64,000 nucleotides of DNA from Sphingomonas jatrophae (lineage in GTDB: Bacteria; Pseudomonadota; Alphaproteobacteria; Sphingomonadales; Sphingomonadaceae), in the NCBI RefSeq assembly GCF_900113315.1, contig NZ_FOZG01000002.1:620001-684000 (forward strand), written 5' to 3'. Position numbers and translations under genes: made by a program. The notes below the pieces were generated by a model. That model worked only from the letters and a program-made list of their open reading frames with translations. It did no database searches and was not told the DNA's origin. Positions 7,327 to 16,029 of this stretch are shown here, one piece after another. How positions within the stretch are numbered: position 1 is the stretch's first letter; every line of letters begins with the position of its first letter.

Positions 7327-9672
7327 GTGACCAGCCGCCCGGACGATACCACCCCGCCCATCCGCATCACCTGGCAGGCCGTGCTCGGGTTCTCCGAACG
7401 GTCGACGCCGGGGTGGGATCGCGTGCGCACGGCGCAGCAGGACGAACTCGTCCGCCAGTTGCCCCTCGTCTCGGCGGCGCATTGCGGCGCCACGCTGCTG
7501 CTCACGTGGATGTGCCGCAACAGCGTCCCGCCCTTGCCGCTGGCCACGTGGGCGGTGCTCAGCCTGCTCGTCTCGGCGCTCGGCATCTTTGCCGCCGGCC
7601 AGGCAAAGCCGGCAGGCCCGCGGGTGTGGAGCATTCCGCATTCGATCGTCTTCAGCGGCCTGTTCGGCCTCATCTGGGCGCTGCCGCCCACGCTCTTCTC
7701 CGGCGGCGCGCCGCTCGTCGAACAACTTGCCATGGCGATGGCACCGGCGGCCATGATGGGTCTGGTGGCGCTGACCTGCGGACCGCTGCCCGTCGTGGCG
7801 GCGGTGTTCGCGCTCGTCACCGGCGCGGGGCTCACCGCCATGGCGGCGGGCACCGGCTCGATCGGCCTTGCCCTCCTGCCGCTCGCTTATGCGACGCTGC
7901 TGATCATGGGCGGCGCCTCCGCGGCGCGCGCGCTGATCGCGCGGCGCTGGGCGGAGCTGGCGCTCGAGGAGCAGAGCGAGGTGGTCCGCCTGCTGCTGCG
8001 CGAGAGCGAGGGGCAGGATGCCGACTGGCTGTGGGAGGTGGACAGCGCCAAGCTGCTGCGCCGCGTCTCCGGCCGGCTCGCGCGCGCAGCCGGCCTGCCG
8101 GCGGCCGAGATCGAGGGCTGTTCCCTGATCCGTCTGCTGGCAGGCGCGGGCTGGGAAACGGGCGAGACCGCGCCGGAGATCGCCGAGCTGGTCGAGCGGC
8201 TGAATGCGCGCGAGCGGGTGTCCAATTTCGAGGTGCCCGTCACGCTGAATGGCGAGGAACGCTGGTGGTCGCTCTCCGCTGCGCCGCGGCTGGACGAACG
8301 CGGCGGCTTTGCCGGGTTCCGCGGCGTCGGCTCCGACGTCACCGAGCGGCGCCGCTCGACCGACCGGATCGAGCATGCCGCCCGCTTCGATGCCCTCACC
8401 GGCCTGTGCAACCGCGCCCACTTCATGAACGAGGCACGCAAGGCGATCGCCGCTGCCCACCGCGATGGTGATCGCGCCGCGCTGCTGCTGATCGATCTCG
8501 ACAAGTTCAAGCCGGTCAATGACACGCTCGGCCACCCCGTCGGCGACAAGCTGCTGAAACGCGTGGCGGAGCGGACGCGCGGGCGGATCGGCCCCAATGA
8601 TCTTGCCGGCCGGCTGGGCGGTGACGAATTCGCCGTGCTCGTCCGCAGCCATGCCGACGATCCGCGCGTCGCCGCGCTCGCGACCGAGCTGATTGCCGTG
8701 CTGGTGGAGCCGTTCGAGGTGGACGGCCAGCTGATCCGCATCGGCGCCAGCATCGGCTCTGCTTTGGCGCTGCGCGACGGCCGCACGCTGGAGACGATCG
8801 TGCGCAATGCCGATCTCGCGCTCTACCGCGCCAAGCATGACGGCCGCGGCTGCCACCGCCGCTTCATCCCCGCCTTGCTCGCCGATTCGGAGCGCCGCCG
8901 TGCGATCGAGAGCGCGCTGCGCGAGGCGTTGGAGACGGACCAGTTCACCCTCCTCTACCAGCCAATGATCGAGGGCGACGGCGGCCGCATCGTCGGGTTC
9001 GAGGCGCTGATCCGCTGGACCCATCCGACGCTGGGCGAGATCGCCCCGGTCGATTTCCTCAAGGTGGCGGAGGAGGCGCAGCTCGCGGCGCGGCTGGGCG
9101 CCTGGGTGCTGCGGAGCGCCTGCGTCGAGGCGGCGCACTGGCCGCAGCCACTCCGCGTCGCGGTCAACCTGTCGAGCGAGCAGCTTGCCGATCGCCAGCT
9201 TCCCGCCATCGTCGTCGCGGCCCTTGCCGGCTCGGGGCTGGCCGCGCAGCGGCTGGAGCTTGACGTCTCCGAACAGAGCTTCCTGCGCGACAACGGCACG
9301 GTGGTGACGGTGCTCGATCAGCTCCGCTCCCTCGGCGTCCGCATCGCGCTCGACGATTTCGGCAGCGGCTATGCGGCGCTCGGCTATGTCCGCCGCGGGC
9401 GGTTCGACACGATCAAGATCGACCAGGCGTTCGTCCGCGGCGCGGCGCAGAGCGAACCCGAAAGCCTCGCCATCGTCCGCTCGGTGGTGGCGCTCGCCGG
9501 ATCGCTCGGCATCTCGACGGTGGCCGAGGGCATGGAGACGGACGTCGAATATCGCCGCATGCGCGATCTCGGCTGCCGCCACATGCAGGGCCATTATGCC
9601 GGTGCGCCGATGCCCGCGGACGCGGTGCGGCAGCTGGTCGACGCGCCGGAGCCGATGGTGGCCGCACGCTGA
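7327..9672 (+). CDS. Membrane PAS-GGDEF-EAL protein, c-di-GMP turnover
   Basis: A 781-residue protein. Roughly residues 45-205 are hydrophobic with five or six membrane segments, followed by a PAS-like region (about 230-345), a GGDEF domain with intact motif at residues 431-435, and an EAL domain with EAL at 559-561. Residues needed for phosphodiesterase activity are visible: VNLSSEQ asparagine, DDFGSGY, KIDQAFV lysine, AEGMET glutamate and MQGH glutamine. The cyclase inhibitory site is lost: the position of Arg in RxxD, five residues before the GGDEF region, is Gly (GPND). It should sit in the inner membrane and both make and degrade c-di-GMP, or be biased to one activity. Start is GTG 7327 with a weak ribosome-binding site. 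Confidence 0.9.
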   Translation: MTSRPDDTTPPIRITWQAVLGFSERSTPGWDRVRTAQQDELVRQLPLVSAAHCGATLLLTWMCRNSVPPLPLATWAVLSLLVSALGIFAAGQAKPAGPRVWSIPHSIVFSGLFGLIWALPPTLFSGGAPLVEQLAMAMAPAAMMGLVALTCGPLPVVAAVFALVTGAGLTAMAAGTGSIGLALLPLAYATLLIMGGASAARALIARRWAELALEEQSEVVRLLLRESEGQDADWLWEVDSAKLLRRVSGRLARAAGLPAAEIEGCSLIRLLAGAGWETGETAPEIAELVERLNARERVSNFEVPVTLNGEERWWSLSAAPRLDERGGFAGFRGVGSDVTERRRSTDRIEHAARFDALTGLCNRAHFMNEARKAIAAAHRDGDRAALLLIDLDKFKPVNDTLGHPVGDKLLKRVAERTRGRIGPNDLAGRLGGDEFAVLVRSHADDPRVAALATELIAVLVEPFEVDGQLIRIGASIGSALALRDGRTLETIVRNADLALYRAKHDGRGCHRRFIPALLADSERRRAIESALREALETDQFTLLYQPMIEGDGGRIVGFEALIRWTHPTLGEIAPVDFLKVAEEAQLAARLGAWVLRSACVEAAHWPQPLRVAVNLSSEQLADRQLPAIVVAALAGSGLAAQRLELDVSEQSFLRDNGTVVTVLDQLRSLGVRIALDDFGSGYAALGYVRRGRFDTIKIDQAFVRGAAQSEPESLAIVRSVVALAGSLGISTVAEGMETDVEYRRMRDLGCRHMQGHYAGAPMPADAVRQLVDAPEPMVAAR

Positions 9673-9744
9673 GGCAGCGCCTTCGCGACCCCGCCCTTGC
9701 GCGGGCGTGCGGGCCCCGCTATGTGCGCCCCTCTCCGGACCCGG

Positions 9745-9820
9745 AGGAGTGTAGCTCAGTTGGTAGAGCATCGGTCTCCAAAACCGAGGGCCGGGGGTTC
9801 GAGTCCCTCCACTCCTGCCA
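9745..9820 (+). tRNA. trnW: tRNA-Trp (anticodon CCA)
   Basis: A full 76-base cloverleaf: acceptor AGGAGTG pairs with CACTCCT, the anticodon stem TCGGT/ACCGA encloses the loop CTCCAAA with anticodon CCA at 9778-9780, the T-loop GGTTCGAGTCC is standard, and the genome encodes the terminal CCA. Its place just ahead of secE-nusG is a widespread arrangement. Confidence 0.97.
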
Positions 9821-9942
9821 GCCGCCGCGGCTGACAGGCAAGGGTTCGGAGACAGTCAGCGAGGTCGCGGGCCTATCCGCTGGACCCTGTCGGGGCCGGC
9901 GGGCGGCCTATGCCCTCGCAAAAGCTATTTGAGGACGGTCGC

Positions 9943-10140
9943 ATGGCCAAGACGACGCCGGGCGAGTTCATCCAGCAGGTGCGGACCGAGACCGGCAAGG
10001 TCGCATGGCCGAGCTGGAAGGAAACCTACATGACGGCCATCATGGTGGTCATCATGGCGGTCGTGCTCGGCCTGTTCTTCTTCCTGGTCGATTCGGTGTT
10101 CAGCCAGATCGTCCAGGCGCTGCTCGGCCTGCTGGCCTAA
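9943..10140 (+). CDS. secE: Protein translocase subunit SecE
   Basis: A 65-residue SecE: a short amphipathic N-terminal helix with the conserved RTETGKVAWPSWKE segment, then one membrane helix (TAIMVVIMAVVLGLFFFLVDSV). It clamps SecY in the SecYEG channel of the inner membrane. ATG 9943 is preceded by GAGGA eight bases upstream; the in-frame ATG at 9910 would add an implausible extension. It follows tRNA-Trp and precedes nusG by 23 bases. Confidence 0.95.
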   Translation: MAKTTPGEFIQQVRTETGKVAWPSWKETYMTAIMVVIMAVVLGLFFFLVDSVFSQIVQALLGLLA

Positions 10141-10163
10141 GGCTTCGGAGTAACACCACACCC

Positions 10164-10703
10164 ATGTCGCGCTGGTACATCATCCACGCCTATTCGGGCT
10201 TCGAGAACAAGGTGCGCGAGGCGATCCTCGCCGACGCGACGCGCCTCGGCCTGGAGCAGCTGGTCGAATCCGTCGAAGTGCCGACCGAGAAGGTGACCGA
10301 GGTCCGCCGCGGCAAGAAGGTGACGTCGGATCGCAAGTTTTTCCCCGGCTACGTGCTGGCGAAGCTCGAGATGAACGACCAGGTCTATCACCTCGTCAAG
10401 AACACGCCGAAGGTGACGGGCTTCCTCGGTTCGTCTGGCAAGCCGCAGCCGATCAGCGAGGCCGAGGCCGCGCGCATCCTCAACACCAAGGACGAGGCCG
10501 CTGCCGCCGCGCCCAAGGCCAAGCTCAAGGTCGATTACGAGATCGGCGATTCGGTCAAGGTGCTCGACGGCCCCTTCGCCAGCTTCAACGGCCTGGTCGA
10601 GGAGCTGGATTTCGATCGCGGCCGCGTGAAGGTCTCCGTCTCCATCTTCGGCCGCGCCACGCCGGTCGAGCTGGAGTTCGAGCAGGTCGAGCGGGTCAAG
10701 TAA
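10164..10703 (+). CDS. nusG: Transcription termination/antitermination factor NusG
   Basis: A 179-residue NusG with the NGN domain (WYIIHAYSGFENKVREAI at the start, FFPGYVLAKL in the middle) and a C-terminal KOW domain (IGDSVKVLDGPFASFNGLV). It binds RNA polymerase to suppress pausing and links it to Rho or the ribosome. An alanine-rich linker near residue 113 joins the domains. It forms one unit with secE, and rplK follows after a 194-base spacer holding a REP pair. Confidence 0.97.
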   Translation: MSRWYIIHAYSGFENKVREAILADATRLGLEQLVESVEVPTEKVTEVRRGKKVTSDRKFFPGYVLAKLEMNDQVYHLVKNTPKVTGFLGSSGKPQPISEAEAARILNTKDEAAAAAPKAKLKVDYEIGDSVKVLDGPFASFNGLVEELDFDRGRVKVSVSIFGRATPVELEFEQVERVK

Positions 10704-10741
10704 CGGCCTCTACCGGCCTGGCCTGGTAGCCGAAGTAATTA

Positions 10742-10824
10742 CGTCACCCCAGCGAATGCTGGGGTCTCATGAGGTGGAGGGCACCGCCAGCCTCGACGAG
10801 ATGCCAGCCTTCGCTGGCATGACG
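10742..10824. repeat. Inverted pair of REP-like palindromes
   Basis: Two hairpin units face each other. The first, from 10742 to 10768, begins CGTCACCCCAGCGAATGC and ends in GTCTC; the second, 10798-10824, begins GAGATGCCAGCC and ends in GGCATGACG. Read in the same direction each has the layout CGTCA(T/C)-stem-loop-stem-(A/G)TCTC. The stems differ in sequence but stay paired. Similar pairs occur at 14491-14587 and 29451-29589. It lies between nusG and rplK. Confidence 0.75.
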
Positions 10825-10897
10825 AAGTGAAGGTGCAATCCCGCGGGAGGCAGGCTTCGGCCCGCCGTCAGCACCGCTAAGCCATAGAGAGGTTCAC

Positions 10898-11335
10898 ATG
10901 GCGAAGAAGATTACCGGTTACATCAAATTGCAGGTGCCGGCCGGCAAGGCCAATCCGTCGCCGCCGATCGGCCCGGCGCTGGGTCAGCGCGGCGTCAACA
11001 TCATGGAATTCTGCAAGGCGTTCAACGCCAAGACGCAGGCCGAGGGCACCGAGGTCGGCACGCCGCTGCCGACGGTCATCACCGTCTACGCCGATCGCAG
11101 CTTCTCGTTCGAGACGAAGACGCCGCCCGCCACCTACCTGCTGAAGAAGGCGGCGAACCTGAAGTCGGGCTCCAAGGAGCCGGGCAAGACGTCGGCGGGA
11201 ACCATCAAGCGCTCGCAGGTCACCGAGATCGCGAATGCGAAGATGAAGGACTTGAACGCGAACGACGTCGAATCGGCCACGCGCATCATCGAGGGCTCGG
11301 CCCGCGCGATGGGCCTTCAGGTGGTGGAGGGCTGA
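10898..11335 (+). CDS. rplK: 50S ribosomal protein L11
   Basis: A 145-residue L11. The N-terminal proline-rich segment ([21 protein letters not shown]) and C-terminal RNA-binding domain ([18 protein letters not shown]) are intact. L11 forms the GTPase-associated centre with 23S rRNA and the L10-L12 stalk. The start follows GAGAGG about seven bases upstream. rplA begins two bases after its stop, so the two are co-translated. Confidence 0.97.
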   Translation: MAKKITGYIKLQVPAGKANPSPPIGPALGQRGVNIMEFCKAFNAKTQAEGTEVGTPLPTVITVYADRSFSFETKTPPATYLLKKAANLKSGSKEPGKTSAGTIKRSQVTEIANAKMKDLNANDVESATRIIEGSARAMGLQVVEG

Positions 11336-11337
11336 AC

Positions 11338-12036
11338 ATGGCGAAGCTGAGCAAGAAGGCCAAGGCGATGGCCGCGGCGGTTGACGCGCTGAAGCTGCAC
11401 GGCGTCGACGAGGCGATCGGTCTCGCCCGCACGCATGCATCTTCCAAGTTCGACGAGACGATCGAGGTCGCCGTCAATCTCGGCGTCGATCCGCGTCACG
11501 CCGACCAGATGGTCCGCGGCGTCGTCACGCTGCCCAAGGGCACCGGCAAGACCGTCCGCGTCGGCGTGTTCGCCCGCGGTGCCAAGGCCGATGAGGCGCG
11601 CGCCGCCGGTGCCGACGTCGTCGGTGCGGAGGACCTGCTGGAGACGGTGCAGGGCGGCACGATCGAATTCGATCGCTGCATCGCCACGCCCGACATGATG
11701 GGCCTCGTCGGCCGCCTGGGCAAGATCCTGGGTCCGAAGGGCCTGATGCCCAACCCCAAGCTCGGCACGGTGACGATGAACGTCGCTGCCGCGGTCGAAG
11801 CGGCGAAGGGCGGTCAGGTCGAGTATCGCGTCGAGAAGGCCGGCATCATCCACTCCGGCATCGGCAAGGCGAGCTTCCCGGCCGAGGATCTGCGCGCCAA
11901 CTTCGACGCGCTGCTGGACGCGCTGGTCAAGGCCAAGCCGTCGGGCGCCAAGGGCAAGTATGTCAGGAAGATCGCGGTCTCCTCGACGATGGGCCCGGGC
12001 ATCAAGGTCGATCCGGCCGAGGTGAGCGCGGCCTGA
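11338..12036 (+). CDS. rplA: 50S ribosomal protein L1
   Basis: A 232-residue L1, normal length, containing the family signature [13 protein letters not shown] and the N-terminal [11 protein letters not shown] helix. L1 forms the mobile stalk near the ribosomal E site and in many bacteria represses its own operon by binding the mRNA leader. The stop is followed within 30 bases by an intrinsic terminator, so the secE-nusG-rplK-rplA unit ends here. Confidence 0.97.
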   Translation: MAKLSKKAKAMAAAVDALKLHGVDEAIGLARTHASSKFDETIEVAVNLGVDPRHADQMVRGVVTLPKGTGKTVRVGVFARGAKADEARAAGADVVGAEDLLETVQGGTIEFDRCIATPDMMGLVGRLGKILGPKGLMPNPKLGTVTMNVAAAVEAAKGGQVEYRVEKAGIIHSGIGKASFPAEDLRANFDALLDALVKAKPSGAKGKYVRKIAVSSTMGPGIKVDPAEVSAA

Positions 12037-12063
12037 GCCTCGCTCCTGACGAACGAACGCGAA

Positions 12064-12089
12064 GGGCCGGGAGCGATCCCGGCCCTTTT
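12064..12089 (+). terminator. Intrinsic terminator after rplA
   Basis: A perfect nine-pair stem, GGGCCGGGA (12064-12072) and TCCCGGCCC (12077-12085), closed by a GCGA tetraloop and followed by TTTT. Confidence 0.9.
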
Positions 12090-12208
12090 CGCATGGGCCG
12101 CGCACCGGCACGCGTCGTCCGCAATTTTCTGACATCTGCGCACAACATCATATTGCCAAGGCAATCACCTGCGGGTCATCCTCCTGCCCGACCAACAGGG
12201 GGATCAGC

Positions 12209-13744
12209 ATGGATACGTCTTCGCCCGCCTCGCCTGCCCGCCGCGATGTCCTGCGCGGGGCAGCCCTCGGCACCACCGCGCTTGCCGCCACCGCCGCGGG
12301 CGCCGCGGGGACGCCGGACACGGCCGCCCTCCGCGCCGCGGTGAAGGCCGATCACGACGTCAACATCAAGCGCCTGCAGGATTGGATCGCGCTGCCCACC
12401 ATCGCGGCGGAAGGCCGCAACATCGACCAGGGCGTCGCGCACATGACGCAGCTGGCGCGCGATGCGGGCTTCCAGACGGTCGAGACGATCAAGCCCGCCA
12501 AGGGCATCCCGGCCGTCTTCGCCACGATGGACAATGGTGCCAAGAAGACGCTCGGCCTCTACTTCATGTATGACGTCAAGCAGTTCGACCCGGCCGAATG
12601 GAGCTCGCCGCCGCTGGAAGGCCGCATCGTCGACCGCGCCGGCATGGGCAAGGTGCTGATCGGCCGGGGCGCGACCAACCAGAAGGGGCCCGAGTCGATG
12701 ATGCTCGCCGCGCTCCACGCCTTCAAGAAGACGGGCCGCAAGCCGCCGGTGAACCTCGTCCTGATCGCGGAAGGCGAGGAGGAGATCGGCTCGCCCAATT
12801 TTGCCGAGATCGTCCGCACGCCCAAGGTGCTCGCCGCGCTGAAGAAATGCAGCGGCGTGATCATTCCCTTCCCCTCGCAGGCGCCGGGCAACGGCAACGT
12901 CTCGGTCAATCTCGGCGCCAAGGGCGTGATCGAGCTGGAGCTGGTCGCCTCGGGCGAGAAATGGGGTCGCGGTCCGGCCAAGGATCTCCATTCCAGCAAC
13001 AAGGCGATCGTCGACAGCCCGGCGTGGCACCTCGTCGAGGCGCTCGCCACGCTCGTCACCCCCGATGGCAACACGCCCGCCATCGACGGCTGGTTCGAGC
13101 ACGTGCTGCCGCTCACCCCCCGCGAAAAGGCGCTGATCGCGGACAGCGCCGCCAAGCGCGATCAGGCGCGCGAGATGGCGCAGATGGGCGTCAAGAAGTT
13201 CGTCGGCGACATGACGTGGCAGGAAACGCTGGAACGCCTCGCCGCCATGCCGACGATCAACATCGAGGGCCTCGTCGCGGGCTATACCGGTCCGGGCGGC
13301 AAGACGGTGCTGCCCGCGCGTGCGGTGGCCAAGATCGACATGCGCCTCGTCCCCGCGCAGACCAAGGATGATTGCGTCGCCAAGCTGAAGGCGCATCTCG
13401 CCAAGCGCGGCTTCGGCGACATCGAGGTCAATGTCTCGGGCGGCTATGATCCGACGCAGACGGACGAGAATAGCGCGCTGATCAAGGCGGAGCTGGCCAC
13501 CTGCGCCCGCGCTGGCATCCAGACGACGGTCTATCCGCGCCTCGCGGGCTCATGGCCGGGCTATGTCTTCACCTCGGCACCGGTGTCGCAACCCGCGGGC
13601 CAGTTCGGCTTCGGCCATGGCAGCGGCGCGCACGCACCCGACGAATATCTGCTGATCGAAAGCAGCAATCCCAAGGTGCTCGGCTATGACGATGCGGTGA
13701 TGGGCTACGTCGATTTCCTTCACCAGATCGCCGCCACCGGCTGA
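12209..13744 (+). CDS. Tat-exported M20-family peptidase-like protein with altered metal ligands
   Basis: A 511-residue protein of the M20 metallopeptidase fold. The N-terminus carries a twin-arginine signal (ARRDVLRGAALG then an alanine-rich core), so it is probably exported folded. The M20 landmarks can be followed: the EEE catalytic glutamates at 190-192 in EGEEEIGSPN and a C-terminal GHGSGAHAPDEY. However, where relatives have HxD the sequence is MYD (M120-D122), and where they have a bridging aspartate (GRGASDDKG) it reads GRGATNQKG with Asn157. So two expected zinc ligands appear replaced. It may be inactive, bind one metal, or use other residues. It lies between rplA and rplJ without obvious functional link. 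Confidence 0.75.
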   Translation: MDTSSPASPARRDVLRGAALGTTALAATAAGAAGTPDTAALRAAVKADHDVNIKRLQDWIALPTIAAEGRNIDQGVAHMTQLARDAGFQTVETIKPAKGIPAVFATMDNGAKKTLGLYFMYDVKQFDPAEWSSPPLEGRIVDRAGMGKVLIGRGATNQKGPESMMLAALHAFKKTGRKPPVNLVLIAEGEEEIGSPNFAEIVRTPKVLAALKKCSGVIIPFPSQAPGNGNVSVNLGAKGVIELELVASGEKWGRGPAKDLHSSNKAIVDSPAWHLVEALATLVTPDGNTPAIDGWFEHVLPLTPREKALIADSAAKRDQAREMAQMGVKKFVGDMTWQETLERLAAMPTINIEGLVAGYTGPGGKTVLPARAVAKIDMRLVPAQTKDDCVAKLKAHLAKRGFGDIEVNVSGGYDPTQTDENSALIKAELATCARAGIQTTVYPRLAGSWPGYVFTSAPVSQPAGQFGFGHGSGAHAPDEYLLIESSNPKVLGYDDAVMGYVDFLHQIAATG

Positions 13745-13763
13745 TCGGGGCTTGGAACCGGAG

Positions 13764-13797
13764 CTGTGCCATGCCGTTCGGCCGCGGCATGGCACAG
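13764..13797 (+). promoter_or_regulatory. 13-bp perfect hairpin before the 13813 gene
   Basis: CTGTGCCATGCCG at 13764-13776 is the exact reverse complement of CGGCATGGCACAG at 13785-13797, with an eight-base loop. It ends two bases before the AAGGAGG ribosome-binding site of the next gene and begins 20 bases after the M20 stop. No T-run follows. It may separate expression of the two genes, protect an RNA end, or bind a regulator. Confidence 0.6.
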
Positions 13798-13812
13798 CCA
13801 AGGAGGTTCCCC

Positions 13813-14442
13813 ATGAAGTTCGGCTCCACCCTTCGCGGCATGATCGCCGCATCCGCCCTGATGATCGCCGCCACGCCCGCGCTCGCCGGCGATGAGGAGC
13901 GCGCCCGCGCCGCCATCGCCGAGGCGCGTGGCAAGATCGATGCTGCGATGCGGATCAAGGCGGATACGGTCACGCCCGATGCCTTTGCCCGCGCGCAAGC
14001 CTCGCTCCGCCTCGCCGAGGAAGAGATCAAGAGCGGCCATGAGCAGAAGGCGATCCAGGCCGCGATCGAGGCGCAGCAGTTCGCCGACAGCGCCATCGGC
14101 CGCGCGCAGCAGCGCACCAACGCCGCCGTCGACGGCCAGGCGGTCGCCGCCCAGGCCGCCGCGCAGGATGCCGCCGCCGCAAATGCCCGCGCCGAGGCCG
14201 CGGAGCGCGCCGCCGCACAGGCGCAGGCCGATGCCGCCGCCGCGCGCGCCGCACCCCCGGTCGTCGTCCCCACGCAGGCCGCCGCCACCACGGTGACCAC
14301 CGAAACGGTGAAGACCACTGCCGGCGCCGGCACCGTCCGCACGACGGCCAAGCGCCCGGTCAAGAAGGTCGTCCGCCGCACCACAGCGGCGCGCCCGGTG
14401 ACGACGGAGAAGACCACGACGACAGTTACGACATCGAATTAA
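13813..14442 (+). CDS. Secreted coiled-coil protein, DUF4398-like
   Basis: A 209-residue exported protein. ATG 13813 follows a perfect AAGGAGG and gives a clean Sec signal peptide (MKFGSTLRGMIAASALMIAA, cleavage after ALA); an upstream ATG at 13771 falls inside the hairpin. The mature part starts with an alternating helical region (ERARAAIAEARGKIDAAM, then AQASLRLAEEEIKSGHEQKA) resembling DUF4398 proteins, continues as an alanine/glutamine-rich coiled coil, and ends in a basic, threonine-rich tail with repeated TTET/KTT motifs. It probably acts in the periplasm or at the envelope. Function unknown. Confidence 0.65.
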   Translation: MKFGSTLRGMIAASALMIAATPALAGDEERARAAIAEARGKIDAAMRIKADTVTPDAFARAQASLRLAEEEIKSGHEQKAIQAAIEAQQFADSAIGRAQQRTNAAVDGQAVAAQAAAQDAAAANARAEAAERAAAQAQADAAAARAAPPVVVPTQAAATTVTTETVKTTAGAGTVRTTAKRPVKKVVRRTTAARPVTTEKTTTTVTTSN

Positions 14443-14490
14443 GAATCGGTGGGAGGCGCCAACCCGCCTCCCGCTCACCCCTTCTTTCTT

Positions 14491-14587
14491 CGTCATCCCG
14501 GACTTGGTCCGGGATCCACCGGGCGGCACATCCTGACACCGCTCAGCCAGGAGGCGCAGTGGATGCTGAAACAAGTTCAGCATGACG
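14491..14587. repeat. Inverted pair of REP-like palindromes
   Basis: The first unit (14491-14518) reads CGTCAT, a CCCGGAC/GTCCGGG stem, then ATCCA. The second (14560-14587) is the same design inverted: TGGAT, a GCTGAA/TTCAGC stem, then ATGACG. Flanks are conserved and stems differ but pair. Part of the 468-base spacer 14443-14910, whose rest is the rplJ leader. Confidence 0.75.
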
Positions 14588-14699
14588 ACGGGGTGGGCCG
14601 GTGCGCAGGCCCCACCCCCCCTTGCTTCCCCGCGCAAATCTGCTAAGCGCCCGACCTTCGCCGGGCAGGTTCGCTTGCCCGGCAGTCCGTCCGAGACAG

Positions 14700-14910
14700 C
14701 GGGTGCCCTCCGGGGCTTAATCATCCCGCCGAGGCGGGAAGAGATTTGCCGGCCGTATCGTCCGCGATGCGTCGTCTGCCATGTGTCGCCGCATCAGGCG
14801 TCCAGGCCCTAGCTCCTCCCCATCTGGACGTTGCCTCGCGCGGGTTCCCGCGCGGGGCTGTAACCGCATCCGCCCGGCGACGGGCGGTTGTTTGTTGAAG
14901 GAGTGAGGCA
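14700..14910 (+). promoter_or_regulatory. rplJ leader, probable L10-binding region
   Basis: About 210 bases before rplJ hold no gene but several hairpins, among them CGCGCGG/CCGCGCG (14837-14854) and the attenuator-like stem at 14870-14887. Long structured leaders that bind the L10-L12 complex and control rplJ-rplL are general in bacteria; position and structure suggest this one does the same. I did not align it to the known L10 leader consensus. Confidence 0.45.
14870..14892 (+). terminator. Attenuator-like hairpin in the rplJ leader
   Basis: CCGCCCG (14870-14876), loop GCGA, CGGGCGG (14881-14887), then TTGTTTGTTG. It ends 23 bases before the rplJ start. The T-rich tail is broken by G, so termination may be partial and conditional. 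Confidence 0.45.
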
Positions 14911-15432
14911 ATGGATCGAGCACAGAAGACCGATCTCGTCGCCGAGCTGAAGGGCAATTTCGGGAGCACCAGCGTCGTCATCGTGACGCGCAACAAGGGG
15001 CTCACCGTCGCGCAGTCGACTGCGCTACGGAACCGGATGCGCGAAGCCGGCGCCCAGCATCGGGTCTACAAGAATACGCTCGCCCGCATCGCCGCGGAAG
15101 GCACGCCCTATGCGGGTGTGGCCGACCTGCTGACGGGCCCGACCGCTCTGTCCACGTCCGTCGATCCGGTGGCGCCTGCGAAGGTGATCGTCGAGTTCGC
15201 GCGGACCAACGACAAGCTGGAAATCGTCGGCGGCGCGATGGCCGGCCAGGTGCTCGACGCCGATGGCGTTCGTGCGCTTGCCACCCTGCCGTCGCTCGAT
15301 GAGCTGCGCGCCAAGATCGTGGGCCTCGTGCAGGCGCCCGCGACCAAGGTGGTGCAGATCGTCCAGGCGCCGGCTGGCCAGCTCGCGCGCGTGCTTGGCG
15401 CCTATGCGGCCAAGGATGCGGAAGCCGCCTGA
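14911..15432 (+). CDS. rplJ: 50S ribosomal protein L10
   Basis: A 173-residue L10. The N-terminal RNA-binding domain ([33 protein letters not shown]) and the C-terminal helix that carries L7/L12 dimers ([12 protein letters not shown]) are both present. It is the base of the ribosomal stalk. ATG 14911 follows GAAGGAG. rplL follows 63 bases later. Confidence 0.97.
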   Translation: MDRAQKTDLVAELKGNFGSTSVVIVTRNKGLTVAQSTALRNRMREAGAQHRVYKNTLARIAAEGTPYAGVADLLTGPTALSTSVDPVAPAKVIVEFARTNDKLEIVGGAMAGQVLDADGVRALATLPSLDELRAKIVGLVQAPATKVVQIVQAPAGQLARVLGAYAAKDAEAA

Positions 15433-15495
15433 GCGGCAGCGATCATCGATTGAAGCGAACGAACATGGGGCGACCAGCCCCGCATGGAGACTATC

Positions 15496-15879
15496 ATGGC
15501 AGACCTGCAGAAGATTGTTGACGACCTGTCGGCGCTCACCGTCCTCGAAGCCGCCGAGCTCTCGAAGATGCTCGAAGAGAAGTGGGGCGTGTCCGCCGCT
15601 GCTGCGGTCGCGGTTGCCGCGCCCGCCGATGGCGGTGCTGGCGCCGGTGCGCCGGCCGCTGAAGAGAAGACCGAGTTCGACGTCATCCTGACCGGCGACG
15701 GCGGCAAGAAGATCAACGTCATCAAGGAAGTCCGAGCGATCACCTCGCTCGGCCTGACCGAAGCGAAGGCGCTGGTCGAGGGCGCGCCCAAGGCCGTCAA
15801 GGAAGGCGTGTCGAAGGACGAGGCCGAGAAGCTCAAGAAGCAGCTCGAAGACGCCGGCGCGACTGTCGAGATCAAGTAA
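15496..15879 (+). CDS. rplL: 50S ribosomal protein L7/L12
   Basis: A 127-residue L7/L12: N-terminal dimerisation helices ([23 protein letters not shown]), an alanine/glycine-rich hinge near residues 35-50, and the factor-binding C-terminal domain ([30 protein letters not shown]). ATG 15496 with GGAGA eight bases upstream is preferred over ATG 15484, which would add four residues. It is followed by tandem hairpins, and rpoB does not come next. Confidence 0.97.
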   Translation: MADLQKIVDDLSALTVLEAAELSKMLEEKWGVSAAAAVAVAAPADGGAGAGAPAAEEKTEFDVILTGDGGKKINVIKEVRAITSLGLTEAKALVEGAPKAVKEGVSKDEAEKLKKQLEDAGATVEIK

Positions 15880-15924
15880 GCCTCACGGCTTGCTTGGCCC
15901 TGGCCTCCGTGCCGGGATCGATCA

Positions 15925-15980
15925 GGGGCCGGCGCGATCCGGCCCCGCAAGAGGGCGGCCTGGCAACAGGCCGCCCTTTT
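15925..15980 (+). terminator. Tandem hairpins with intrinsic terminator after rplL
   Basis: First hairpin GGGGCCGG/CCGGCCCC (15925-15946) without T-run; second GGGCGGCCT/AGGCCGCCC (15953-15976), nine pairs and a six-base loop, followed by TTTT. The rplJ-rplL transcript therefore probably ends here. Confidence 0.9.
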
Positions 15981-16029
15981 CGCATGCAGAAGGCGTAGCC
16001 TGTCGCAGGCTGCACCTTCAGCCTGACGA

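Noticed and set aside
7273-9771. A long open frame on the minus strand opposite the GGDEF-EAL gene
   Set aside because: Typical antisense artefact of GC-rich DNA: the sense strand has full domains and motifs; the antisense protein is low-complexity without motifs.
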